The translations under genes and the position numbers were made by a program. DNA of 10,813 nucleotides from an uncultured Candidatus Saccharibacteria bacterium (GTDB lineage: Bacteria; Patescibacteriota; Saccharimonadia; Saccharimonadales; Saccharimonadaceae). Location of the stretch: assembly GCA_937919305.1 (NCBI GenBank), contig CALFQW010000085.1, positions 1 to 10,813 on the forward strand. Reading direction: 5' to 3'. Positions 1-5,797 of the stretch are shown here, piece after piece (position 1 is the stretch's first letter; each line of letters opens with the position of its first letter). Below the pieces are notes generated by a model. That model ran no database searches. It was not told the origin of the DNA and worked only from the letters and a program-made list of their open reading frames with translations.

Positions 1-568
1 TCTCAGCAACGGGATGCAAGGCGCCGTCAACACGCAATCGTATACGTACAGCATCTCTCTGATTCTCGATATGTATATCGCTCGCATGCAGCTTATCTGC
101 TTGATCAATCATATAATCAAGAATCTTATCTGCACCGACACTCTCAAGAGTCTGTGACACCTGATTCAGCGTGTCGCTGTCACCCTCTTTTGCGATCTTT
201 ACGTCATCATATATGACTTCTTTCGGCGGATCGTACCGCTTCATGAAGTCGTGATAACCCAAATTGGAGATCATCAAGAACGCAACGCTTTGCCCTTTAT
301 CTGAATACTTCTGTCGCATAGTCCGCATTACAGATTGAGGGGTTGCGGATGTAACACCGTATATGTACTGATCGTGGTCATTGCCTTCCTGCAAAGGCAC
401 CATCCTAGCTCGATACATTTCATCTGTCGGCATGAGATCTTTTACTAGCGGTGCAGTCTCAGCTATCTCACGGGTATCTAAATATTGGAGCCCTAATATC
501 TCCGCCCTTTGTTGTGTACTTTGCTCTTCTTGAGCGCGGTATTTGATTGCTTGGGAGTCTGACGCCAT
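1..568 (-). CDS. pilB: Type IV pilus assembly ATPase PilB/GspE family, N-terminal part (runs off the left edge)
   Basis: Reading leftward from the ATG at 568, an open frame of 189 codons runs to the window edge. The last visible segment, DKLHASDIHIENQ (about residues 158-170) followed by VRIRLRVDGALHPV, is the hallmark entry into the GspE/PilB/PulE secretion ATPase domain. Residues 1 to about 115 resemble the N-terminal MshEN-type domain of PilB, with an LGLQYLDT segment near residue 25. These cytoplasmic hexameric ATPases power pilin polymerisation at the inner membrane. The Walker A, Walker B and Asp/His boxes lie beyond the edge, so an extension ATPase (PilB) cannot be separated from a type II secretion GspE by sequence here. 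No Shine-Dalgarno precedes the ATG; an in-frame GTG lies three codons upstream at 577, but it falls against the putative -10 box. The gene diverges from the methyltransferase at 625. Confidence 0.9.
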   Translation of the reverse strand, partial: MASDSQAIKYRAQEEQSTQQRAEILGLQYLDTREIAETAPLVKDLMPTDEMYRARMVPLQEGNDHDQYIYGVTSATPQSVMRTMRQKYSDKGQSVAFLMISNLGYHDFMKRYDPPKEVIYDDVKIAKEGDSDTLNQVSQTLESVGADKILDYMIDQADKLHASDIHIENQRDAVRIRLRVDGALHPVAE

Positions 569-578
569 TACTAACACA

Positions 579-587
579 ATTGTATCA
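579..587 (-). promoter_or_regulatory. Putative extended -10 promoter for the pilB-like gene
   Basis: On the minus strand, TGATACAAT matches an extended -10 (TGn plus TACAAT, one mismatch to TATAAT). It ends 10 nt before the ATG at 568, so transcription would start only about 3-4 nt upstream of the start codon. I see no convincing -35 at 16-18 bp spacing. This is a sequence match only. Confidence 0.4.
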
Positions 588-612
588 AATAAGCGTAAGA
601 ATCATGAAAGGT

Positions 613-618
613 TATAGT
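613..618 (+). promoter_or_regulatory. Putative -10 box for a leaderless SpoU-type methyltransferase transcript
   Basis: TATAGT (5 of 6 to TATAAT) ends exactly 7 nt before the ATG at 625, so RNA would be expected to begin at or next to the A of the start codon. No -35 match is visible 16-18 bp upstream. An AAAGG at 607-611 is 13 nt from the ATG, too far for a good Shine-Dalgarno. The same 7-nt geometry occurs at dnaE and gatC. Confidence 0.4.
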
Positions 619-624
619 AATAGC

Positions 625-1110
625 ATGACAGACATCATACTACTCATCCATAACGTTCGATCTACGCACAACGTCGGAGCACTTCTGAGAACATGTGATG
701 GCTTCGGTGTCAGGCGCGTTATCATATCAGGCTACTCACCATATCCAAAGTTAGAGTATGACGAAAGACTGCCTCATTTGTACGAACGCCAAACGAAACA
801 AATTGAAAAAACCAGTCTCGGTGCAGAAAAATACCTCGACATAGAGCACTCTACGGCTCCTCCACTTCAATCTCTCAAAGACAATGGATATAAAATCGTA
901 GGCCTTGAGCAGTCACCATCATCCACCTTATTGCAAAACTACACTGTTCCGTCGAAAGTTGCTTTGCTGCTAGGAGAGGAAGTGTATGGTATTGACAAGA
1001 GTCTGCAGTCGGAGTGTGATGACATCATCGAAATCAAGATGTCTGGACATAAAGAGTCCTTCAATGTCAGCGTGGCCGCGGGTATAGCGTTATATCAGTT
1101 AACTATTTGA
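625..1110 (+). CDS. SpoU/TrmH-family (SPOUT) RNA 2'-O-ribose methyltransferase
   Basis: This is a compact 161-residue protein predicted to transfer a methyl group from S-adenosylmethionine to a ribose 2'-OH in tRNA or rRNA. All three SpoU motifs are present: NVRSTHNVGALLRTCDGFGV near the N-terminus (with the conserved N and R), LLLGEEVYGID in the last third, and GHKESFNVSVAAGIALYQL at the C-terminus, which forms the SAM-binding trefoil knot. Family members more often have SLNVSVA where this one has SFNVSVA. The frame is open back to a TTG at 547 and has an ATG at 604, but MTDIILLIHNVRS at 625 fits family N-termini and lies 7 nt after a -10 box, so I chose 625. It lacks the extra N-terminal substrate-binding domain of RlmB-like enzymes, so the target RNA cannot be named. 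It is the only plus-strand gene; its last 8 bp overlap the end of dnaE. Confidence 0.92.
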   Translation: MTDIILLIHNVRSTHNVGALLRTCDGFGVRRVIISGYSPYPKLEYDERLPHLYERQTKQIEKTSLGAEKYLDIEHSTAPPLQSLKDNGYKIVGLEQSPSSTLLQNYTVPSKVALLLGEEVYGIDKSLQSECDDIIEIKMSGHKESFNVSVAAGIALYQLTI

Positions 1111-4100
1111 CGATCACGTCTTCTTTAGAGTAGATTGCGCTTGCTTTGGTGATGAGCTCATCTCTCAGCTCTGCTCGAAACGGTAAGCGCATCGCCGATG
1201 TCTTCGTGTCACCGATTACTAATATGATCTCACTTTCGCCAGGATACTGATTCAACAATAATTTCAGTGATTTTAGGCGCTCATGATCATTTGGTTTTTT
1301 TACTCGGACGTACAGCTTTTGTGGCTTCTCTTCCTCTAGCGGCTTATAGCTATATCGTTGCTCCGACTCACCCTTCGATACTTTCGGCTTGGAAGACTGT
1401 TTCCTGGCTTTGAGTTCTTTCATCTTTTTGCCAGTAGCTTGGTAATTATCCAATTCATCATCACTGATAAAAGTAAAAGAATCAGCGATGATCTTTGCTT
1501 CACCAAGATTGTTACCCTGCCTGTCAGTACTACTGATCTTTCCTTCGACCCTCACTACTTCGTCTTGCTTTAGTCTGCTTGAGATGTCCTCATACGTACT
1601 AGGAAATACTATGATTTCGCCCTCACCTGATTTGTCTTCTAGCTGAACAAAAGCCATCTTGGAGCCGCTTTTTGTGACAATCTCCCTCATTGAGCTAACG
1701 ACACCGCCGACAACAACCGCTTTCTTATCATGTTCTGGCACGATCGACCCTAGCGGCACAGTCTGCTCTTCGAAGTAAGAATCATACTTATCGAGTGGGT
1801 GCGCACTGATATACAGCCCAAGAAGCTCTCTTTCCCACTGCAATCGTTCTTTGTCGCTATGTCTCTCTGGAGCGGATTCCAGTGTGATGTCTGGAATCTC
1901 AACGGCGCTATCAAGGCCCCCAAATAAATCGGCTTGATTCGACGCTGTGTCTCTCTGTACTTTAGAGCCATAAGCTAAGATATTATCGAGATTGAAAAGT
2001 ATATCAGACCTATCGGCAATAGTGTCGAAAGCGCCAGCCCTGACGAGTGACTCCCACGCCTTGCGATTAACACTGCGAGTACTCACCCTTCTTGCAAAAT
2101 CAGTCACTGAGCTAAAATCACCATCTTCTCGTGCCCGCAGTATTTCTTCTACAGCTCCCGTTCCAACACCTTTCACCGCAGCCATACCGAACCTAACTTG
2201 TTGTTTGTTAGGAACAACACCAAACTCAACAAAGCTTTGGTTAACATCTGGCGACAAGACCTGGATACCCATGTGTTTGCACTCATTTATTTCGATCGCC
2301 AGCCTGTCCGTATCATCGAGATCACTCGTCATAACCGCCGCCATAAATGCATCAGGGTAGTGAGCTTTGAGGTATGCGGTCCAGTATGCAATTAAGCCAT
2401 AACAAGCCGAGTGAGACTTATTAAAAGCATAGTCAGCAAAGCCGAGGATATCTTTCCATATCTTTTCTACGACGTGTTGCGGCACGCCGTTATTGACTGC
2501 ACCATCGATGAACTGCTTACCCATCTTGGCCATAACTTCTGGAATCTTCTTACCGATACCTTTCCTAAGAGTATCTGCCTCTCCGCCCGTGAAGCCTGAC
2601 ATCTCTTTGCTCATCTGCATCACTTGTTCTTGGTAGACAATGACCCCATATGTTGATTCGAGCGCAGAACGAGTTAACTCATGCTCGAAGGATATTTTTT
2701 CGAGTCCATTTTTTCTTTTTACAAATGAATCAGTAAGTCCTGCTCCTAGTGGTCCTGGCCGGTACAATGCACACATTGCAATGATGTCTTCGAACTCTGT
2801 TGGCTTCAAGTCTCGCAAGTAACGTTTCATACCCGAAGATTCAAGCTGAAATACGCCTGTTGTTTCACCCTTCTGCAGTAGCTCAAAAGTCTTCGGGTCA
2901 TCGAGTGGCATATCACTTAGCGATATCTCTTCGTCATAAACTTTTGAAATGATCTTTAGTGCATTGTTTATGATTGACAGATTTGATAATCCCAAAAAAT
3001 CCATCTTTAATAACCCAAGGTCTTCTATTGGTCCCATTGGGTATTGTGTCGCTACGACACCCTTTTGCGCCATTTCTAATGGCGCAAACTTTACGATGTC
3101 ATCAGGCGCGATAACAACACCAGCTGCATGTACACCATGAGATCGGATAGTTCCTTCCAACCTAATCGCATAATCAATAACTTTTTTCGACACTGGGTTA
3201 GCCTGGTACTCAGCCTTGAGATCAATGTCATCGTTTACACTCAGCTTGAGAGGTATATGCCTCCCCTGAACGGGCGCAGGGATCAGCTTTGCTAATCTAT
3301 CTGCATCCACATATGGGACCTGCAAGACCCTTGCGACATCCCGAACTGCCGCTCTCGCTGCCATCTTGCCAAAAGTTGTTATGTTTGCGACTCGTTCTTT
3401 TCCGTATTTTTGTACACAGTACTCTATCACCTCATTGCGCCTCGTATCTTGGATATCGATATCAACATCAGGCATACTGATTCGATCAGGATTTAAGAAA
3501 CGCTCAAATAGTAAATCATACTTGATTGGATCAAGATCAGTGATGTTCAGGGCATAAGCGATGATAGAGCCAGCTGCCGACCCTCGGCCTGGACCAAAAA
3601 TGATTCCTTGCTCTTTACCCCAGTTGATAAAATCATGAATAATCAAAAAATAGCCGTTAAATCCCATGCTCTCTATGACACCTAGTTCATAATCAGCTCT
3701 CTCGATGATCGCAGTCTCTAGCTTCCCTCGGCACTGATCTATGGTCATGGTGCTTATATTTTCGCGACCTACTTCCCCATATCGCCATGCAAGTCCTTGC
3801 CAAACTAATTGCTGCAAATACGTCGCCTCAGTTTCTCCTTTAGGCACTGGAAATGTTGGGATCAAAATCTTACCAAACTCTAACGTCACATCGCATCGAT
3901 CTGCAATTGCCCTTGTATTGGTAATGATCTCCGGATATCTAGCGCCCCACCTATCGATAATCTCCGAAGGATCTGTGACGTGCAAATGGAAGTCTTTTAA
4001 GCTCATCCGGTCTTCATCAGCTAGGTACGAGCCCGTGCCGACGCATAACAATATTTCATGTGCTTCTTGGTCGGCTTCACTGATATAATGCGCGTCGCTT

Positions 4101-4750
4101 GTAACGACACATTTTATCTCTAGCTCATCTGCAAGTTTAAATAAACCGTCGTTGATCTTTTTTTGCACATCCCAGTCATCGTGATCTTGGATCTCTAAGT
4201 AGTACCTATCCCCAAAGACACCTTTGTACCACTCTGCAATTCGTTTTGCTTCTTCATAGCTACCAGATCTTAGATTTTCCCCAAGCTCTCCACCCGCACA
4301 GGCACTAAGTGCAATAATCCCCTCGTTATATTTTTCGAGCAGTTCGTGATCAACTCGTGGCTTATAGTACACTCCGTCCAAACATGCAGTAGTGCTAAGA
4401 CGCATAAGGTTCTCATAGCCCTTATTGTTCATAGCTAGCAGGATAAGATGGTATCTTGCCTTATCCTTAGCAGGATCTCTATCGTGTATGGTCCTAGAGG
4501 CTACATAGGTCTCTATACCGATAATAGGTTTGATGTCCTGATCTTTGCAGGCTTTGTAAAACTCTATTGCCCCAGAAAGCGTCCCATGATCCGTCATGGC
4601 AACAGCATCCATCCCCAAATACTTCACCCTCTCAACTAGCTCATCAACCTTCGTCAGTCCATCCAAAAGGCTGTGATGCGTATGATTATGCAAATGAACA
4701 TAGTCCGACGCACGCAAAGAAACTTGAGTTTTAACTCCCCCCGTAGACAT
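1103..4750 (-). CDS. dnaE: DNA polymerase III subunit alpha (DnaE) with an intact PHP domain
   Basis: This is the replicative DNA polymerase, 1215 residues and full length (family usually about 1100-1200). The N-terminal PHP domain (about 17-290) carries every expected metal-ligand position: H19, H21, D30, H55, E80, H101, C151, D219 and H221. The polymerase core has GPGRGSAAGS (386-395) and MPDVDID with D428 and D430. The third catalytic aspartate is D584 in KMDFLGLSNL. The finger/tau-side signatures YQEQVMQ and FNKSHSACYG follow. After a helix-hairpin-helix segment (VNRKAWESLVRAGAFD) comes an OB-fold stretch (VVVGGVVSSMREIVTKSGSKMAF), then a Lys/Glu-rich linker and a conserved C-terminal domain. 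No intein or frameshift is visible. The ATG at 4750 is the only sensible start; it lies 20 bp from the upstream gene and 7 nt from a TATAAT box, with no Shine-Dalgarno. Confidence 0.98.
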   Translation of the reverse strand: MSTGGVKTQVSLRASDYVHLHNHTHHSLLDGLTKVDELVERVKYLGMDAVAMTDHGTLSGAIEFYKACKDQDIKPIIGIETYVASRTIHDRDPAKDKARYHLILLAMNNKGYENLMRLSTTACLDGVYYKPRVDHELLEKYNEGIIALSACAGGELGENLRSGSYEEAKRIAEWYKGVFGDRYYLEIQDHDDWDVQKKINDGLFKLADELEIKCVVTSDAHYISEADQEAHEILLCVGTGSYLADEDRMSLKDFHLHVTDPSEIIDRWGARYPEIITNTRAIADRCDVTLEFGKILIPTFPVPKGETEATYLQQLVWQGLAWRYGEVGRENISTMTIDQCRGKLETAIIERADYELGVIESMGFNGYFLIIHDFINWGKEQGIIFGPGRGSAAGSIIAYALNITDLDPIKYDLLFERFLNPDRISMPDVDIDIQDTRRNEVIEYCVQKYGKERVANITTFGKMAARAAVRDVARVLQVPYVDADRLAKLIPAPVQGRHIPLKLSVNDDIDLKAEYQANPVSKKVIDYAIRLEGTIRSHGVHAAGVVIAPDDIVKFAPLEMAQKGVVATQYPMGPIEDLGLLKMDFLGLSNLSIINNALKIISKVYDEEISLSDMPLDDPKTFELLQKGETTGVFQLESSGMKRYLRDLKPTEFEDIIAMCALYRPGPLGAGLTDSFVKRKNGLEKISFEHELTRSALESTYGVIVYQEQVMQMSKEMSGFTGGEADTLRKGIGKKIPEVMAKMGKQFIDGAVNNGVPQHVVEKIWKDILGFADYAFNKSHSACYGLIAYWTAYLKAHYPDAFMAAVMTSDLDDTDRLAIEINECKHMGIQVLSPDVNQSFVEFGVVPNKQQVRFGMAAVKGVGTGAVEEILRAREDGDFSSVTDFARRVSTRSVNRKAWESLVRAGAFDTIADRSDILFNLDNILAYGSKVQRDTASNQADLFGGLDSAVEIPDITLESAPERHSDKERLQWERELLGLYISAHPLDKYDSYFEEQTVPLGSIVPEHDKKAVVVGGVVSSMREIVTKSGSKMAFVQLEDKSGEGEIIVFPSTYEDISSRLKQDEVVRVEGKISSTDRQGNNLGEAKIIADSFTFISDDELDNYQATGKKMKELKARKQSSKPKVSKGESEQRYSYKPLEEEKPQKLYVRVKKPNDHERLKSLKLLLNQYPGESEIILVIGDTKTSAMRLPFRAELRDELITKASAIYSKEDVIVK

Positions 4751-4757
4751 ATATCTA

Positions 4758-4766
4758 ATTATACCA
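4758..4766 (-). promoter_or_regulatory. Extended -10 promoter predicted to give a leaderless dnaE mRNA
   Basis: On the minus strand TGGTATAAT is a perfect extended -10 (TGn plus TATAAT). It ends exactly 7 nt before the dnaE ATG at 4750. The whole gap between the upstream stop codon and dnaE is only 20 bp and contains no Shine-Dalgarno, so this promoter leaves no room for a 5' leader. No good -35 is seen, which an extended -10 can tolerate. Confidence 0.6.
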
Positions 4767-4770
4767 GTTA

Positions 4771-5088
4771 CTATTCAGCCGAACGTTGTACTTCTTGACT
4801 AGTTCCCTCTATAGAATTTTGGGCATTTTCAAAGTAACTCCCTATCAAAGGAAAATTCACAAATAAGGACAGAACCCAAACAACAACTGCTATGACTAGC
4901 GTCCCGCCAAGCGCACTACCAACCCCAAAAGCTATGCCACGCATAAAATTCAGCTTGTAAATCTTCGTACGTGCGGTATACAGATCGTTGAACAACTCCT
5001 CCAAGACAGCCCTCTTAGCATTGGCTTCTTTTTTCTTCGAAGAAGATGAACGCATCTTCGTTATCTTCTTATGCAGAGTAGTGAACAT
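4771..5088 (-). CDS. Small membrane protein resembling the DUF5665 family
   Basis: This 105-residue protein has a basic, Ser/Lys-rich N-terminus (about 1-25), a short helix with LFNDLYTARTKIYKLNF (32-48), and a glycine-rich hydrophobic span RGIAFGVGSALGGTLVIAVVVWVLSLF (50-76) that probably forms one membrane helix or a hairpin. A polar tail follows. The xxNFxRGxAxGxGSxxGG pattern is what I recall for DUF5665 proteins common in Patescibacteria; its function is unknown. It lies 15 bp after the 5104-5343 gene and 20 bp before dnaE on the same strand, so it may be co-transcribed with the former and possibly read through into dnaE. There is no Shine-Dalgarno before the ATG at 5088. An internal ATG at residue 12 is a less likely start. 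Confidence 0.8.
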   Translation of the reverse strand: MFTTLHKKITKMRSSSSKKKEANAKRAVLEELFNDLYTARTKIYKLNFMRGIAFGVGSALGGTLVIAVVVWVLSLFVNFPLIGSYFENAQNSIEGTSQEVQRSAE

Positions 5089-5093
5089 TTGCT

Positions 5094-5099
5094 GTTATA
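5094..5099 (-). promoter_or_regulatory. Weak candidate -10 box before the DUF5665-like gene
   Basis: TATAAC on the minus strand (5 of 6 to TATAAT) ends 5 nt before the ATG at 5088, within the 15-bp gap after the upstream stop codon. The spacing is slightly short for a leaderless start, no -35 is clear, and co-transcription with the upstream gene is an equally good explanation. Confidence 0.25.
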
Positions 5100-5103
5100 T
5101 CGA

Positions 5104-5343
5104 TTACTTCTTAACTTTTTTTAGTTGCTGTATGATGAGTTTTGCTACGACAGCTGGTGATGCAACTTTGCTAACATTGACCGCGACAGAGTTGATAGTT
5201 TCGACTGCTGACTGAGCAGTTGTTGTGACTGATTTGATTTGACGAGTGACTTTTATCAAAAGTATAACCAATATAACTGAGAGGAGTAAGAATAAGGCAA
5301 GAAAAGATGCCAGTATAATTACGAGTATTTGCATTGCGTCCAT
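5104..5343 (-). CDS. Small single-pass membrane protein, function unknown
   Basis: This 79-residue protein has one very hydrophobic N-terminal helix (about residues 5-31), then a Thr/Ser/Val-rich amphipathic stretch with regularly spaced Val/Ile/Ala (TTTAQSAVETINSVAVNVSKVASPAVVAKL), and a highly basic end (KKVKK). The layout, a membrane anchor followed by a long helical cytoplasmic tail, is reminiscent of DUF948-like small envelope proteins, but I cannot assign a family. It probably sits in the cytoplasmic membrane. The ATG at 5343 follows a strong AGGAGGT at 5347-5353; an alternative ATG at 5334 would be 13 nt from the GGAGG and is less likely. It precedes the DUF5665-like gene by 15 bp, suggesting a two-gene unit. 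Confidence 0.75.
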   Translation of the reverse strand: MDAMQILVIILASFLALFLLLSVILVILLIKVTRQIKSVTTTAQSAVETINSVAVNVSKVASPAVVAKLIIQQLKKVKK

Positions 5344-5346
5344 GGG

Positions 5347-5353
5347 ACCTCCT
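5347..5353 (-). promoter_or_regulatory. Strong Shine-Dalgarno for the 5104-5343 gene
   Basis: AGGAGGT on the minus strand is near-perfect, with 4 nt between GGAGG and the ATG at 5343. It decides the start over the internal ATG at 5334. It contrasts with dnaE, gatC and the methyltransferase, which have no usable Shine-Dalgarno. Confidence 0.75.
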
Positions 5354-5386
5354 AGTTTTATTCTAAAAATAAATAGTCAATGAATG

Positions 5387-5423
5387 ACTGTAGCTATAGT
5401 CATCATAGGACTATAGCTACAGT
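5387..5423. repeat. Perfect 15-bp inverted repeat with a 7-nt centre; operator candidate
   Basis: The arms at 5387-5401 (ACTGTAGCTATAGTC) and 5409-5423 (GACTATAGCTACAGT) are perfect reverse complements around ATCATAG at 5402-5408. The stem is rich in A/T and no uninterrupted T-run follows on either strand, so it is a poor intrinsic terminator. Its right edge overlaps the TATACT -10 box of the 5104-5343 gene, and the expected transcription start falls within the first arm. A DNA-binding site for a dimeric regulator is therefore the simpler reading. If transcription comes from the upstream gene, the RNA could form a full hairpin and act in processing or stability. Confidence 0.7.
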
Positions 5424-5426
5424 ATA
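5421..5426 (-). promoter_or_regulatory. Putative -10 box for the 5104-5343 gene
   Basis: TATACT (5 of 6 to TATAAT) on the minus strand. The expected start near 5414 gives a leader of roughly 70 nt ending in AGGAGGT. No clear -35 is seen. The same TATACTGT octamer occurs at the promoter of the next gene upstream (5764-5771), and both are overlapped by palindromes. Confidence 0.4.
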
Positions 5427-5458
5427 TCATCCGATCAGGTAACGGTGTCGGCTACTAC

Positions 5459-5734
5459 TTATTTTCGACTGAATAGGAGCTTCGCGATGAACAATACAAC
5501 TACCGCGCCAACTGCTGCAACTAAGAATTTAACAACAATGCTTGAGCTATCCGTAGTTCCACTCAAGCCAATCAATGGCAATAATGCATTGGCAACAATT
5601 GCACCAACTACACCGACGACCACATTTAGAACTATGCCCATTGATTTGTCGGTGTGCATGACCTTTGATGCCGCCCAGCCCGCTAAGCCACCGATGATAA
5701 TAGTTCCAAGCCATCCACCTAAACCTACGTCCAT
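5459..5734 (-). CDS. GlsB/YeaQ/YmgE-family (transglycosylase-associated) small membrane protein
   Basis: This 91-residue, strongly hydrophobic protein has three predicted membrane helices at about residues 7-24, 32-56 and 66-88. The glycine-rich pattern GGWLGTIIIGGLAGWAASKVMHTDKSMGIVLNVVVGVVGAIVANALL matches the GlsB/YeaQ/YmgE family, whose members are often induced by envelope or general stress but lack a well-defined biochemical role. The frame is open further back to an ATG at 5785, and another ATG lies at 5740. I chose 5734 because GAAAGGA at 5740-5746 gives a proper Shine-Dalgarno spacing (6 nt from GG) and MDVGLGGWLG resembles family N-termini. It lies 63 bp downstream of gatB with its own promoter candidate. 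Confidence 0.85.
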   Translation of the reverse strand: MDVGLGGWLGTIIIGGLAGWAASKVMHTDKSMGIVLNVVVGVVGAIVANALLPLIGLSGTTDSSSIVVKFLVAAVGAVVVLFIAKLLFSRK

Positions 5735-5754
5735 ACTCATCCTTTCGTTAAGTC

Positions 5755-5769
5755 TACTGTCAAACAGTA
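5755..5769. repeat. Short palindrome overlapping the promoter of the GlsB/YeaQ-like gene
   Basis: TACTGT-CAA-ACAGTA is a perfect 6+3+6 palindrome. It covers four bases of the -10 box (5766-5771) and the expected transcription start. Its half-site ACTGT/ACAGT is also at the outer edge of the larger repeat at 5387-5423. A regulator binding here would block transcription start. A palindrome this short can arise by chance. Confidence 0.45.
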
Positions 5770-5771
5770 TA
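5766..5771 (-). promoter_or_regulatory. Putative -10 box for the GlsB/YeaQ-like gene
   Basis: TATACT on the minus strand would start transcription near 5759, giving a leader of about 25 nt that holds the Shine-Dalgarno at 5740-5746. The -35 region at 16-18 bp spacing (TTTTCG/TTTCGA) is weak. Confidence 0.4.
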
Positions 5772-5797
5772 CTCCGGCTAGTCAAGTCTCGAAAACT

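Noticed and set aside
547..624. N-terminal extension of the SpoU-type methyltransferase from TTG 547 or ATG 604.
   Set aside because: The extra residues do not resemble family N-termini, the longest version would overlap the start of the divergent pilus ATPase gene, and ATG 625 fits the conserved IILLIHNVRS start.
1992..2360. Plus-strand open frames within dnaE (for example 1992-2360, 3741-4088) and opposite gatA (8236-8751).
   Set aside because: They lie opposite strongly conserved coding sequence, have low-complexity Ser/Thr/Pro-rich translations, and show no start signals or recognisable domains; they are antisense shadows.
5387..5423. The inverted repeat as an intrinsic terminator for the GlsB/YeaQ-like gene.
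   Set aside because: The stem is A/T-rich and no uninterrupted T-run follows directly on either strand; overlap with a -10 box makes an operator more likely.
5735..5785. Longer GlsB/YeaQ-like protein starting at ATG 5785.
   Set aside because: That extension would include the predicted -10 box and Shine-Dalgarno, is polar, and lacks family similarity; ATG 5734 has a well-placed GAAAGGA.
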